From positions 1 to 64,000 of the forward strand of contig NZ_PPTR01000011.1 of assembly GCF_003339845.1 (NCBI RefSeq): a DNA stretch of 64,000 nt. The letters are read 5' to 3'. The notes below the pieces were generated by a model. The model was given only the letters and a program-made list of their open reading frames with translations. It was not told the DNA's origin and ran no database searches. A program made the position numbers and the translations under genes. This DNA comes from Gordonibacter sp. 28C (GTDB taxonomy: Bacteria; Actinomycetota; Coriobacteriia; Coriobacteriales; Eggerthellaceae). Shown piece by piece: positions 1 through 7,374 of this stretch; the first letter of the stretch is position 1, and the number at the start of each line of letters is the position of its first letter.

Positions 1-180
1 TACCGCGAGCAGTTCCGCAACGGCGCGCGGGACCGCAGGGAGCTGCTCTACTCCCACGAGGCGTCGGGGCGCTACGTCTGCACTCGGGTCCTGACCCACC
101 TCGAGCCTAGGCCGTTCATGAGCTGCGTAAACAGGTGGACCGTCGGGGAGAGGTACGGCTATATGTCAATGGTGGTTTAA
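1..180 (+). CDS. C-terminal end of an unrecognised protein (5' truncated by window edge)
   Basis: An open frame runs from base 1 to a TAA at 178-180, giving the last 59 residues of a protein that begins outside the window. The visible part is rich in Arg, aromatic and Tyr residues and has no motif I can assign. Its last five residues (MSMVV) and stop codon are encoded inside a dispersed repeat unit (see 174-208), so the present C-terminus may have been made by repeat insertion or decay of a longer gene. It could be a remnant rather than a functional gene. No function is proposed. Confidence 0.5.
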   Translation, partial: YREQFRNGARDRRELLYSHEASGRYVCTRVLTHLEPRPFMSCVNRWTVGERYGYMSMVV

Positions 181-208
181 CAGCGGATCGGATCTCCGCC
201 GTTAAACC
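174..208. repeat. Short inverted repeat, unit GGTTTAAC(A/G)GCGGA
   Basis: Arms 174-187 and 195-208 are inverted copies (13 of 14 bases pair) around a 7-base loop. A third copy of the unit lies in direct orientation at 294-307, with flanking bases that also match (gtcaa-ggcggtttaa type). The hairpin starts at the stop codon of the partial upstream gene and could act as its terminator, though no T-run follows it. Three copies within 135 bases suggest a small repeat element rather than chance. Confidence 0.6.
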
Positions 209-706
209 CACACTTCGGCATGCCCGTTCGCCTCTGCGGAGCGCCAGGTCGCCATCGGGCGCCATGCGGCTCGAAAGGGCTTACGTCAACGGCGGTTTAA
301 CGGCGGATTCCGTCTCCGATGCACAAAAAGTGCCGACGTATGATGGTCGAGCGTCCTAGATAAGATCCGAGGGTGTCGGCTGGGAAGACCTCACTCCGCT
401 GAACTGGCGATTCGCTTTGGCGGGCTTCGAGCCTGCTATCGAATGGGCTGGGAAGGCGTCAAACGTCGCGGGTTTTTGTGCAAAATCGCCCCGCTTACGT
501 GCAAGGTCATTCAACGTGGTTTCCATCTGACTTCCGCCCACATGCGAGTTCGCGCGGGTGACGCCGTCTCGCCGCACGGCGGGTGGGGGAGGGAGTATAC
601 TGCTACAGCAGGCTAAAGCGGCTCGGCTTCCACGCAACGACGACGCGGTTCCTCCTGCGCGACGGCAGCCCTCGGCCTCACCTTATACACGAGAAGGAGA
701 AGAACC
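181..706. other. Repeat-containing intergenic region upstream of serA
   Basis: This 526-base stretch holds no gene I can support. It carries the copies of the GGTTTAAC-type unit, a second repeat at 218-262 that recurs near 11866, and a TATACT hexamer at 596-601 that could be the -10 of the serA promoter, which would give a leader of about 100 bases. I find no convincing -35 and no recognisable riboswitch. The short open frames here have no ribosome binding site and cross the repeats. Confidence 0.5.
218..262. repeat. Dispersed intergenic repeat, copy 1 (partner at 11866-11909)
   Basis: About 45 bases beginning gcatgcccgttcgcctctgc recur at 11866-11909 with roughly four differences, including one indel. 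Both copies lie in gene-free spacers. The family is not one I can name. It is probably a decayed small non-coding repeat. Confidence 0.65.
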
Positions 707-1873
707 ATGCGCTACGTCCACTGCTTGAACAACATTTCCTCGCACGGCACCGATCTGCTCACCGACTCATACGAGCTCACCGACGACCCGGCGAAGGCGT
801 CCGCCATCCTGGTGCGCAGCGCCGCCATGCACGACATGGAATTCGGCGAGGAGCTGCTGGCCATCGCGCGCGCGGGGGCGGGCGTGAACAACATCCCCCT
901 CGACCGCTGCGCCGAGGAGGGCGTCGTCGTGTTCAACACGCCGGGCGCCAACGCCAACGCCGTGAAGGAGATCGTGCTGTGCGCGCTTCTGCTGGGAAGC
1001 CGCGGCATCGTTGACGGCATCGCATGGTGCCGCGAGCACGCCGACGACGAGAACATCGCCAAGGCGGTCGAGAAGGCGAAGAAGGCGTTCGCCGGGCGCG
1101 AGATACTGGGCAAGAAGCTGGGCGTCATCGGTCTGGGCGCCATCGGCGCCGAGGTGTCCAACGCGGCCGTCGGGCTGGGCATGGACGTGTACGGCTACGA
1201 CCCCTACGTGTCGGTGGGCGCGGCCTGGCGCCTCTCGAGCGCCGTCCACCACGTCACGAACCTGGACGACCTGTTCCGCACCTGCGACTACCTCACCATC
1301 CACGTGCCGGCCGTCGAGGGCACCATCGGCATGATCGGCGGGCGCGCCTGCTCGCTCATGAAGGACGGCGCCGTGGTGCTGAACTTCTCGCGCGACACGC
1401 TCGTGGACAACGCCGCCATGGCCTCGGCGCTGGCGTCGGGCAAGGTGGGCACCTACATCACCGACTTCGCCACGCCCGAGGTCATGAAGATGGAGCACGC
1501 CATCGTGCTGCCGCACCTGGGCGCGTCGACCGCCGAGGCCGAGGACAACTGCGCCGCCATGGCCGCGCAGGAGATGATGGACTACCTGGAGAACGGCAAC
1601 ATCAGGAATTCCGTGAACTTCCCGGCGTGCGACATGGGGGCTTGCCCCGAGGGCATGAGCCGCGCCGCCGTCATGCACGAGAACATCCCGAGCATGATCA
1701 GCCGCGTCACCGACGTGTTCGGCGAGGAGGGCGTCAACATCGAGAACATGACCAACAAGTCCCGCGGAAACACCTCCTACACCATGCTCGACCTCGATCA
1801 GCCCGTCCCGGACACCGCTGTGGCGAAGCTTGAGGCCCTCGAAGGCGTCCGCCGCGTGAGGGTGGTGTGCTAG
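707..1873 (+). CDS. serA: D-3-phosphoglycerate dehydrogenase with C-terminal ACT domain
   Basis: The 388-residue product fits the short PGDH type: a 2-hydroxyacid dehydrogenase catalytic and NAD-binding core followed by one ACT domain, without the extra intervening domain of the long type. It would oxidise 3-phosphoglycerate to 3-phosphohydroxypyruvate, the first step of serine synthesis, in the cytoplasm. Visible features are the Rossmann motif GLGAIG at residues 142-147, the catalytic Arg in NFSRD near 229, the catalytic His in PHLGASTAEA (His270), and an ACT-like region at about 320-388 that probably binds serine. The start follows AAGGAG at 694-699. No serC or serB is adjacent, so the rest of the pathway must be elsewhere. 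A related 2-hydroxyacid dehydrogenase is the only real alternative. Confidence 0.9.
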   Translation: MRYVHCLNNISSHGTDLLTDSYELTDDPAKASAILVRSAAMHDMEFGEELLAIARAGAGVNNIPLDRCAEEGVVVFNTPGANANAVKEIVLCALLLGSRGIVDGIAWCREHADDENIAKAVEKAKKAFAGREILGKKLGVIGLGAIGAEVSNAAVGLGMDVYGYDPYVSVGAAWRLSSAVHHVTNLDDLFRTCDYLTIHVPAVEGTIGMIGGRACSLMKDGAVVLNFSRDTLVDNAAMASALASGKVGTYITDFATPEVMKMEHAIVLPHLGASTAEAEDNCAAMAAQEMMDYLENGNIRNSVNFPACDMGACPEGMSRAAVMHENIPSMISRVTDVFGEEGVNIENMTNKSRGNTSYTMLDLDQPVPDTAVAKLEALEGVRRVRVVC

Positions 1874-1929
1874 CGTTTCGGAAGGCGTCGGGTTGATCCG
1901 ATGCCGGTTTTGATGGAAGGGAGAAGCAT

Positions 1930-2397
1930 ATGAACGGTATTGCAAAGAAAGCGGCGACGTTCGGATGCGCTGCGGTTTTGGCCGTCGCGCTCGCGGGCTG
2001 CTCCTCTGGCGGGGAGCAATCGCAGGGCGCGGGCGATCAGCCGGCGCAGGAGCAGAAGCAACCGCTCGATCTGACGGGTACGTGGAAGCAGGTCAACTCG
2101 AATTCCGAGGACAGCTACCAGGAAGCCGTCATCGAGGGGGACACCATCACTATCGACTGGGTCGGCGACGACGGCGACACGAAGTCGCTCTACTGGGCCG
2201 GGAGCTACGAGGCGCCGAAAGACGCTGCGGACAGCTACACATGGGACTCCGTGAACGACAAGGAGCAAACCGGCAAGGCGATGCTCGCATCGGGGGACGA
2301 CACGAAGAAGTTCTCCTACGACAACGGCGTGCTCAGTTACGAAGCCTCCGCGTTGGGCACCACCACCACGGTGAAGCTGGAACGCTCGCAGGCGTAG
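1930..2397 (+). CDS. Small putative lipoprotein of unknown function
   Basis: The 155-residue product starts with a basic N-terminus, a hydrophobic stretch and a lipobox (LAGC, lipidated Cys near residue 24), followed by a Ser/Gly/Gln-rich linker, so it should be exported and anchored to the outer face of the membrane. The mature part of about 115 residues is acidic and rich in Thr, Ser and Tyr. Phrases such as LTGTWKQVN resemble the small beta-rich lipocalin-like lipoprotein domains seen in Gram-positive bacteria, but I cannot assign the family firmly. AAGGGA lies just upstream of the ATG. It follows serA by 56 bases and may be cotranscribed, with no obvious functional link. Confidence 0.8.
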   Translation: MNGIAKKAATFGCAAVLAVALAGCSSGGEQSQGAGDQPAQEQKQPLDLTGTWKQVNSNSEDSYQEAVIEGDTITIDWVGDDGDTKSLYWAGSYEAPKDAADSYTWDSVNDKEQTGKAMLASGDDTKKFSYDNGVLSYEASALGTTTTVKLERSQA

Positions 2398-2413
2398 TCT
2401 GGCAAACAAAAAA

Positions 2414-2440
2414 AGGCCAGCCGGTTTCGCCGGCTGGCCT
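2414..2440 (-). terminator. Rho-independent terminator, mainly for the tRNA operon
   Basis: An 11-bp perfect stem (2414-2424 with 2430-2440) encloses a 5-base loop. Read on the minus strand it is followed by a run of seven T residues, so it should end the tRNA-His/tRNA-Lys transcript. Read on the plus strand, where it follows the lipoprotein gene, the downstream T-run is weak, so bidirectional use is possible but less certain. Confidence 0.85.
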
Positions 2441-2452
2441 GCAAGTTTTCGA

Positions 2453-2528
2453 TGGTGGACCGTCGGGGACTCGAACCCCGGACCTTGGGATTAAGAGTCC
2501 CCTGCTCTACCAACTAAGCTAACGGTCC
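2453..2528 (-). tRNA. tRNA-Lys (anticodon CTT)
   Basis: The minus strand reads as a complete 76-nt tRNA including an encoded CCA: 7-bp acceptor GGACCGT/ACGGTCC, D arm with GTTGGTAGAGC, anticodon loop CTCTTAA giving CTT, and T arm GGGGTTCGAGTCCCC. It lies downstream of tRNA-His, 89 bases away, with no promoter seen between them, so the two are probably processed from one transcript that ends at 2414-2440. Confidence 0.96.
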
Positions 2529-2617
2529 AAAGAAAAGATATGTCAAAGTGCTCAAAGCGCTGGGCTATCTTAAAGCATGCAACTTGCGATTGCAAGCCCT
2601 AATTTCAAAAAGCGCGC

Positions 2618-2695
2618 TGGGGTGGCTAATCGGACTCGAACCGACGACCTCCAGAGCCACAATCTGGCGTTCTAGCCAACTGAACTATAGCCACC
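2618..2695 (-). tRNA. tRNA-His (anticodon GTG)
   Basis: The minus strand folds as a tRNA with anticodon loop TTGTGGC (GTG), acceptor GTGGCTA/TAGCCAC, a G encoded at position -1 (2695), discriminator C and an encoded CCA. The extra G-1 opposite C73 is the hallmark of bacterial tRNA-His. It is the first gene of a two-tRNA transcript with its own promoter just upstream. Confidence 0.96.
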
Positions 2696-2710
2696 AAGGC
2701 GCAAGGTGGA

Positions 2711-2739
2711 AGTATACGGATTTTCTCCGCCGAGCGCAA
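2711..2739 (-). promoter_or_regulatory. Promoter of the tRNA-His/tRNA-Lys operon
   Basis: On the minus strand TTGCGC (2739-2734) and TATACT (2716-2711) are separated by exactly 17 bases and sit 16 bases before the tRNA-His 5' end. This matches a housekeeping sigma-70-type promoter and places the transcription start within a few bases of the tRNA. Confidence 0.75.
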
Positions 2740-2942
2740 GAGGATTATGGACAAATTGTATCAGCCTTGAAGCAATTAGGCGTTGATCGGCCTATTTCGA
2801 GTAGTATAGACACCCGGAACGTCGTGTTTTCACGGTCGGACGCAGGATCGCGCTGCGGCCCCGTCCGCAGCGCGACGCAGGCCCCGGCGTCGCGCAAGCG
2901 AGCGCGATCGCCATCACCACCATCATCGAGGAGCGGCACCAC

Positions 2943-4760
2943 GTGGAAAAGCAATCATCTGAAAAACGATTCGCCCTCTTGATCGACGCCGACAACGTGT
3001 CGGCGAAGTACATCAAGCCCATCACCGACGAGCTGTCGAAGTACGGCACCGTCACCTACAAGCGCATCTACGGCGACTGGACGCTCACGCTCCACGCCAA
3101 ATGGAAGGACGCGCTGCTGGAGAACTCCATCACGCCCATCCAGCAGTTCGGCTACACCCAAGGCAAGAACGCCACCGACTCGGCCATGATCATCGACGCC
3201 ATGGACATCTTGTACACGCGTTCGGTGGAGGGCTTCTGCATCGTGTCGAGCGACAGCGACTTCACACGCCTGGCCAGCCGCATCCGCGAGAGCGGCCTCA
3301 CGGTCATCGGCATGGGCGAGAAGAAGACGCCCGTGCCGTTCAGGAAGGCGTGCGACATCTTCACCACGCTCGAGCTTTTGCTGGGCGAGTCCGGCTCGAA
3401 GACGGGCGCCCGCGTCAAGGGGCGCGGCGACCAGGTCGGCGCGGTCAGCGCCCAGACGGCCAGCACCACGAACATCGGCAAGGACGAGATCGAGCAGGCC
3501 GTGGTGAACATCATCACCGACAACCAGAACAACGGCAAGTCCACGGGCCTCGGCGAGGTGGGCAGCCGCCTGCTGAAGCGCTATCCGGACTTCGACGTGC
3601 GCAGCTACGGCACGAACCTGCTGTCGAAGCTGCTCGACGAGTTCCAAAGCGTCCAGATCACGAAGGACGGCAGCTCGGTCACGGTGGAGCTGGCCGGCGA
3701 CGATCGCGAGCGCAAGAACGGCCGCGGCAAGGACGCCGCGCACGGCAGCGAGGCCGGGCGTGCGGACGCCCCGGTCGAGGAGCCGCAGGCGCCGAAGGGG
3801 GAGGCGTCCGACGCGCAGCCCGTCGAGGACGCGTCTGCGACGCCGGTCGACTCCGCGCCTTCCGACGTCGAGGCGACCGAATCCGAAAGCGCATCCGACA
3901 AGAAGGACGCTCCCGCCGCCGACGCGGAAGCGTCGGAGAAGAAGCCGCGCCGCTCGACGCGCATGGCCGCTCGCCGCGCCGCGCAGAAAGACTCCTCGAA
4001 GGCTTCTGCAGAGCAGGAGCCCGTCGCGAAGGAGGCCCCTGACGCTTCCGCCTCCGAGGAGCGGCAACCTGCCGCCGCGCAGGTCGAGCCCGCCGAGTCC
4101 GAGCCCGTCGAGGAGGCTCCCGTCGACAACCGGCCCGGCCGCGCCGCCCGCAAGCGCGCGGCGGCCGCCTGGGCCGACGCGCTGAAGAGCCGCAAGCCCG
4201 CCAAGGTCGCCTCGGTTGAGAAGGCGCCGGAGAAGCAGGAAAATCCCGCCGCCGACCAGGCTGCGGAAACGCCGGTCGAGCAGAAGCCCGCCGCGCCGGC
4301 GAAGCGCAAGCCGGCGGCCAAGACCGCGAAGGCCAAGGCCGCGCGGACCGCTCCGAAGGTGGCCGAGGCCCCTGCCGAGGAACCCGCGCAGGTCCCCGAG
4401 GCTCCGTCCGCTCCCGCGAAGGCGGCGGGGAAGGCGTCGTCGAAGCGCCCCTCCTCGAAGGCGGCTTCCAAGCCGTCATCCCCGAAGGCCTCGTCGAAGC
4501 AGTCCGCGGCAGCGTCGAAGGCCCCTTCGAAGGCGGAGCCCGCTTCGTCCGACCCCGAGGCGTTCATCCGCCAGACGGTGGCCGACGCTGAGCCCGACGG
4601 CATTGCGCTGGCCACGCTCGGCAAGCGCGTTCGCGGCAAGTTCCGCACGTTCAAGCTACGCGATTTGGGATACGCCCAGTTCCGCCCGTATCTGGCCGAC
4701 ATGGCGGGCATCGACGTGGAAGAGCGCGACGGCCAGTTCTACGCCCGCTTGTCCAAATAA
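2943..4760 (+). CDS. NYN-domain (PIN-like) protein with LOTUS/OST-HTH module and long Ala/Lys/Pro-rich linker
   Basis: The 605-residue product starts at a GTG preceded by GAGGAG at 2928-2933. Residues 8-145 are a NYN domain of the LabA/YacP-like PIN superfamily: acidic metal-binding candidates are Asp15 and Asp17 in LLIDADN, Asp79 in the NATDSAM motif, and Asp104/Asp106 in SSDSDF, as in Mg-dependent ribonucleases. Residues of about 178-252 resemble an OST-HTH/LOTUS RNA-binding module, and the last 70 residues (about 537-605) look like a second winged-helix or LOTUS-like unit. Between them lie about 280 residues of low-complexity Ala/Lys/Pro/Glu/Ser sequence, likely disordered. By family it should bind and perhaps cut structured RNA in the cytoplasm. 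The target is unknown. The gene stands alone. A 10-bp GC hairpin lies upstream at 2849-2874. Confidence 0.85.
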   Translation: MEKQSSEKRFALLIDADNVSAKYIKPITDELSKYGTVTYKRIYGDWTLTLHAKWKDALLENSITPIQQFGYTQGKNATDSAMIIDAMDILYTRSVEGFCIVSSDSDFTRLASRIRESGLTVIGMGEKKTPVPFRKACDIFTTLELLLGESGSKTGARVKGRGDQVGAVSAQTASTTNIGKDEIEQAVVNIITDNQNNGKSTGLGEVGSRLLKRYPDFDVRSYGTNLLSKLLDEFQSVQITKDGSSVTVELAGDDRERKNGRGKDAAHGSEAGRADAPVEEPQAPKGEASDAQPVEDASATPVDSAPSDVEATESESASDKKDAPAADAEASEKKPRRSTRMAARRAAQKDSSKASAEQEPVAKEAPDASASEERQPAAAQVEPAESEPVEEAPVDNRPGRAARKRAAAAWADALKSRKPAKVASVEKAPEKQENPAADQAAETPVEQKPAAPAKRKPAAKTAKAKAARTAPKVAEAPAEEPAQVPEAPSAPAKAAGKASSKRPSSKAASKPSSPKASSKQSAAASKAPSKAEPASSDPEAFIRQTVADAEPDGIALATLGKRVRGKFRTFKLRDLGYAQFRPYLADMAGIDVEERDGQFYARLSK

Positions 4761-4798
4761 GGGTTTCTCCGCGCCGCGCGCTGACGGAATCCTGAACT

Positions 4799-4834
4799 GC
4801 GCGAGCACCGTCGACGAAGCATCGGTGCTCGCGC
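4799..4834. terminator. GC-rich hairpin after the NYN gene (possible terminator)
   Basis: A perfect 12-bp stem (4799-4810 with 4823-4834) with a 12-base loop lies 38 bases after the stop codon of the NYN gene. There is no T-run, so it is a weak candidate for intrinsic termination. It may instead protect the 3' end of the mRNA. The rest of the spacer to 5078 shows nothing else clear, except a TATCCT near 5034 that could be the -10 of the next gene. Confidence 0.5.
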
Positions 4835-5078
4835 GGCGCCCATCCGGGACGGTCCGCGCGCAGCGTCGAGGCTCGTCGCGGCGCTGCGAGGATGGGCCTC
4901 GGAAGGTCGCGTATCGTCGGCATATCGGCCTCGTCGGGGCTTCTCGGACGGTTTTCGACCTAACCTTTCGGTCTCGCGCGGCCGCGAAACCTTAACCGCT
5001 CGTTGACGGGCGGCAGGCGTCCGTCCTTCCATGGTATCCTGCCGTCGAGACACCCGTTCCATCGAGAAGGATGCATCC

Positions 5079-5654
5079 ATGAAGAAGATACTCATGCTCG
5101 TCGCGGCCGTGGCGCTCGTCGCCGTCGGCGTCGTGGGCACGCTCGCGTTCCAGCGCGCCTTCGAGCCCAGCGTCAAGCTCACCACCACGTCCATCCAAGA
5201 GCAGCTGTCGAACTCGAGCGAGCTGGCCACCGCCAAGCTCGAGTACCGGGGCCTCGTGCGCTACGAGAACGGCGACATAGACTTCATCAACAAGAAGGGC
5301 TTCACCATGGTTTACGACGCCGAGGTGCGCGCGGGCGTCGACTTGGCGCAGGCGTCCGTCGACGTGAGCGGCCGCACCGTCACCGTGCGCCTGCCGCAGG
5401 CGCAGCTTCTGGGCATCGAGATCGACCCGAACTCCATCGAGTTCTACGATTCGGCGTTCGCGCTGTTCAACTGGGAGAACAAGCAGGACACGGCCGAGGC
5501 CCTCAAAACGGCCCAGACCGACGCCGAGGAGCGGGTCAACCAAACCGGCATGATCGAGCAGGCCAACGAGCAGGCGCGCACCCTCGTGGAGAACCTGCTG
5601 CACCCGTTCACCGTGGGCGACAACGCCTACACGCTGCAGATCGTGGACGCGTAA
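5079..5654 (+). CDS. DUF4230-family membrane-anchored protein
   Basis: The start is placed at ATG 5079 because GAGAAGGA lies just upstream. The in-frame codon at 5031 would add 16 residues and has no such site. The 191-residue product has one N-terminal hydrophobic segment (about residues 3-24), either an uncleaved anchor or a signal peptide, followed by an extracytoplasmic domain. The pattern (VRYENGDIDFINKKGFTMVYDA, here split for length: VRYENGDIDF then KKGFTMVYDAEVRAGVD) resembles DUF4230 proteins, whose function is not established. The gene is convergent with sstT, with only 18 bases between the stops and no terminator visible between them. Confidence 0.75.
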   Translation: MKKILMLVAAVALVAVGVVGTLAFQRAFEPSVKLTTTSIQEQLSNSSELATAKLEYRGLVRYENGDIDFINKKGFTMVYDAEVRAGVDLAQASVDVSGRTVTVRLPQAQLLGIEIDPNSIEFYDSAFALFNWENKQDTAEALKTAQTDAEERVNQTGMIEQANEQARTLVENLLHPFTVGDNAYTLQIVDA

Positions 5655-5672
5655 GGCGGCTCCAGGCGGTCG

Positions 5673-6929
5673 CTACGCCAGCTCGTCCTCGCTGAACGCG
5701 TCGCGGCCCAACCTGAAGTCCCGGCCCTCGCGCCGCCATGCGCGGTACTCCGCCGTTGCGGTGAACAGCACGTCGGACGACGAGTTCAGCGCCGTCTCGC
5801 ACGAGTCCTGCACCACGCCGATGATGAAGCCGATGGCCACCACCTGCATGGCCACGTCGTTGCCGATGCCGAACAGCGAGCATGCCAGCGGTATGAGCAG
5901 GAGCGATCCCCCCGCCACCCCCGAGGCCCCGCACGCGGACGCGGCGGCGAGCGCGCTCAGAATCACGGCGGTTACCGGGTTCACCGCCACGCCGAGCGTG
6001 TGGGCGGCCGCCATGGCCATGACGGTGATGGTGACGGCCGCGCCCGCCATGTTGATGGTGGCGCCCAGCGGGATGGACACCGAGTAGTTGTCCTTGTCCA
6101 GGCCGAGCTTGCGGCAAAGCTCCATGTTCACGGGGATGTTCGCCGCAGAGCTGCGTGTGAAGAACGCCGTGATGCCGCTGTCCTTCAGGCAGCGCAGCAC
6201 GAGCGGGTAGGGGTTCCTGCGCACGCTCGCGAACACGATGAGCGGGTTCGAGACGAACGCGATGAACAGCATGCAGCCCACGAGCACGAGGATGAGCCGA
6301 CCGTACTCGGCGAAGATGTCCAGCCCGTTCTCGGACACGGTGGTGTACACGAGGCCCAGAACGCCGAAGGGAGCGAGCGCGATGACCCAGCGCACCACGG
6401 TGGACACCGCGTTCGACACGCTGGTGAACACGTCTTTCACGGTGCCGCTCGCCGCGCGCAGCGCGATGCCCAGCACCACGGCCCACACGAGTATGCCCAG
6501 ATAGTTCGCGTTCGCGAGCGCGTCCACCGGATTCGCCACCATGTTCATGACCAACGTGCCCAGCACCTCGCCGATGCCCGAGGGCGAGCTTTGCTCGGCT
6601 GCGGGTGCCGCAAGCGTCAGCTCGGTGGGGAACAGGTAGCTGGCTACCACGGCCACGAGCGCCGCTACGAACGTGCTCACCACGTACAGCACCACGACGG
6701 TTTTCATGGATCCGGCGGCCTTCGCGTTCGTGAGCGCGCTGATGACGAGGAAGAACACCAAGACGGGCGCCACAGCCTTCAGCGCCGACACGAACAGCGT
6801 GCCCAGAAGGCCCACGACCTCTACTCCGGGCAGGGCGATGCCCAGCACCGCGCCCACGACGAGGCCCGCCACGATGCGCTTGATGAGGCTAATGTCGTTG
6901 TACTTGCGCGCAAGCGTCTTGAAGTTCAC
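5673..6929 (-). CDS. sstT: Serine/threonine:Na+ symporter (dicarboxylate/amino acid:cation symporter family)
   Basis: The product is 418 residues from a GTG at 6929, chosen because AAGGAG (plus-strand 6935-6940) lies 5 bases upstream. The longer reading that begins at 7007 lacks a ribosome site and adds no conserved sequence. It has the multi-pass architecture of the DAACS family, with re-entrant signatures near [13 protein letters not shown] and a Met-Ala-Gly NMAGAA motif in the [12 protein letters not shown] segment. Similarity to SstT seems closest because of the N-terminus and the length. It should import serine and threonine with sodium. It is encoded singly, divergent from tRNA-Leu. Confidence 0.85.
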   Translation of the reverse strand: MNFKTLARKYNDISLIKRIVAGLVVGAVLGIALPGVEVVGLLGTLFVSALKAVAPVLVFFLVISALTNAKAAGSMKTVVVLYVVSTFVAALVAVVASYLFPTELTLAAPAAEQSSPSGIGEVLGTLVMNMVANPVDALANANYLGILVWAVVLGIALRAASGTVKDVFTSVSNAVSTVVRWVIALAPFGVLGLVYTTVSENGLDIFAEYGRLILVLVGCMLFIAFVSNPLIVFASVRRNPYPLVLRCLKDSGITAFFTRSSAANIPVNMELCRKLGLDKDNYSVSIPLGATINMAGAAVTITVMAMAAAHTLGVAVNPVTAVILSALAAASACGASGVAGGSLLLIPLACSLFGIGNDVAMQVVAIGFIIGVVQDSCETALNSSSDVLFTATAEYRAWRREGRDFRLGRDAFSEDELA

Positions 6930-6968
6930 GTTCGCTCCTTGGTTTGGTTCCGTCCGGTTCGGGCGCCT

Positions 6969-7020
6969 ATGATAGCAGAGCTTTCGGTCTCGGCCGCAAG
7001 CCGTCAACTTCTGCTATCAT
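6969..7020. promoter_or_regulatory. Mirrored -10-like elements between sstT and tRNA-Leu
   Basis: The 11-base sequence atgatagcaga (6969-6979) is repeated in perfect inverted form at 7010-7020. Each arm contains TATCAT reading toward the gene it faces: sstT on the minus strand and tRNA-Leu on the plus strand. They are plausible -10 hexamers of two back-to-back promoters, but no good -35 is visible for either. With 17-base spacers both -35 positions would fall on the same bases (6992-6997). Confidence 0.45.
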
Positions 7021-7049
7021 GTTCGCTGCGCGAAATCGGCGCACGGCGT

Positions 7050-7134
7050 GCGGGCGTGGCGGAATTGGCAGACGCGCCAGATTTAGGTTCTGGTACCGAA
7101 AGGTGTGAAGGTTCAAGTCCTTTCGCCCGCACCA
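7050..7134 (+). tRNA. tRNA-Leu (anticodon TAG)
   Basis: An 85-nt class II tRNA with acceptor GCGGGCG/CGCCCGC, D arm TGGCGGAATTGGCAGACGC, anticodon stem-loop CCAGA-TTTAGGT-TCTGG (anticodon TAG), a long variable arm, T arm with GGTTCAAGTCC and an encoded CCA. It is transcribed alone and followed by a strong hairpin at 7147-7172. Confidence 0.96.
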
Positions 7135-7146
7135 CATAGCGATTCT

Positions 7147-7172
7147 TCAAAGGACCCGGAAGGGTCCTTTGA
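7147..7172 (+). terminator. Hairpin terminator after tRNA-Leu
   Basis: An 11-bp perfect stem (7147-7157 with 7162-7172) with a GGAA loop starts 12 bases after the tRNA. The right arm ends in CTTTGA and is followed by TATTTC, a modest T-rich tail. Confidence 0.75.
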
Positions 7173-7339
7173 TATTTCAGTGCAACCCCTCTTTTGCGAG
7201 CCACCTCGCTTCGGTTTCACGCTTCGAGCGTGCTCAGGGCTCGGTACCGCTTGCATGATTGAAAGACGTTGGGTTTCTGCTTCCCGTATCGCTTCACGAA
7301 TCGATCCCTGGTAAGAATTAGATGAATATGATATTGTTT

Positions 7340-7367
7340 CCAATATTAGAAATATATCTAATATTGG
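7340..7367. promoter_or_regulatory. Palindromic operator candidate overlapping the RBS of the ABC exporter
   Basis: Two perfect 11-base inverted arms, ccaatattaga (7340-7350) and tctaatattgg (7357-7367), are separated by 6 bases. The right arm runs into the GGAGG ribosome binding site (7366-7370) of the gene starting at 7375. The operon encodes an ArsR-type regulator, and AT-rich interrupted palindromes of this form are typical ArsR/SmtB operators. The sequence is strikingly AT-rich for this genome. It could also form an RNA hairpin that hides the ribosome site. Confidence 0.7.
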
Positions 7368-7374
7368 AGGAACC

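Noticed and set aside
583-1014. Open frame overlapping the start of serA in another frame
   Set aside because: Arg/His-rich shadow without a ribosome site.
767-1945. 392-codon open frame on the minus strand opposite serA
   Set aside because: It is an antisense shadow of a clear serA gene. Its product is His/Val/Arg-rich low-complexity sequence typical of GC-rich shadow frames, with no ribosome site.
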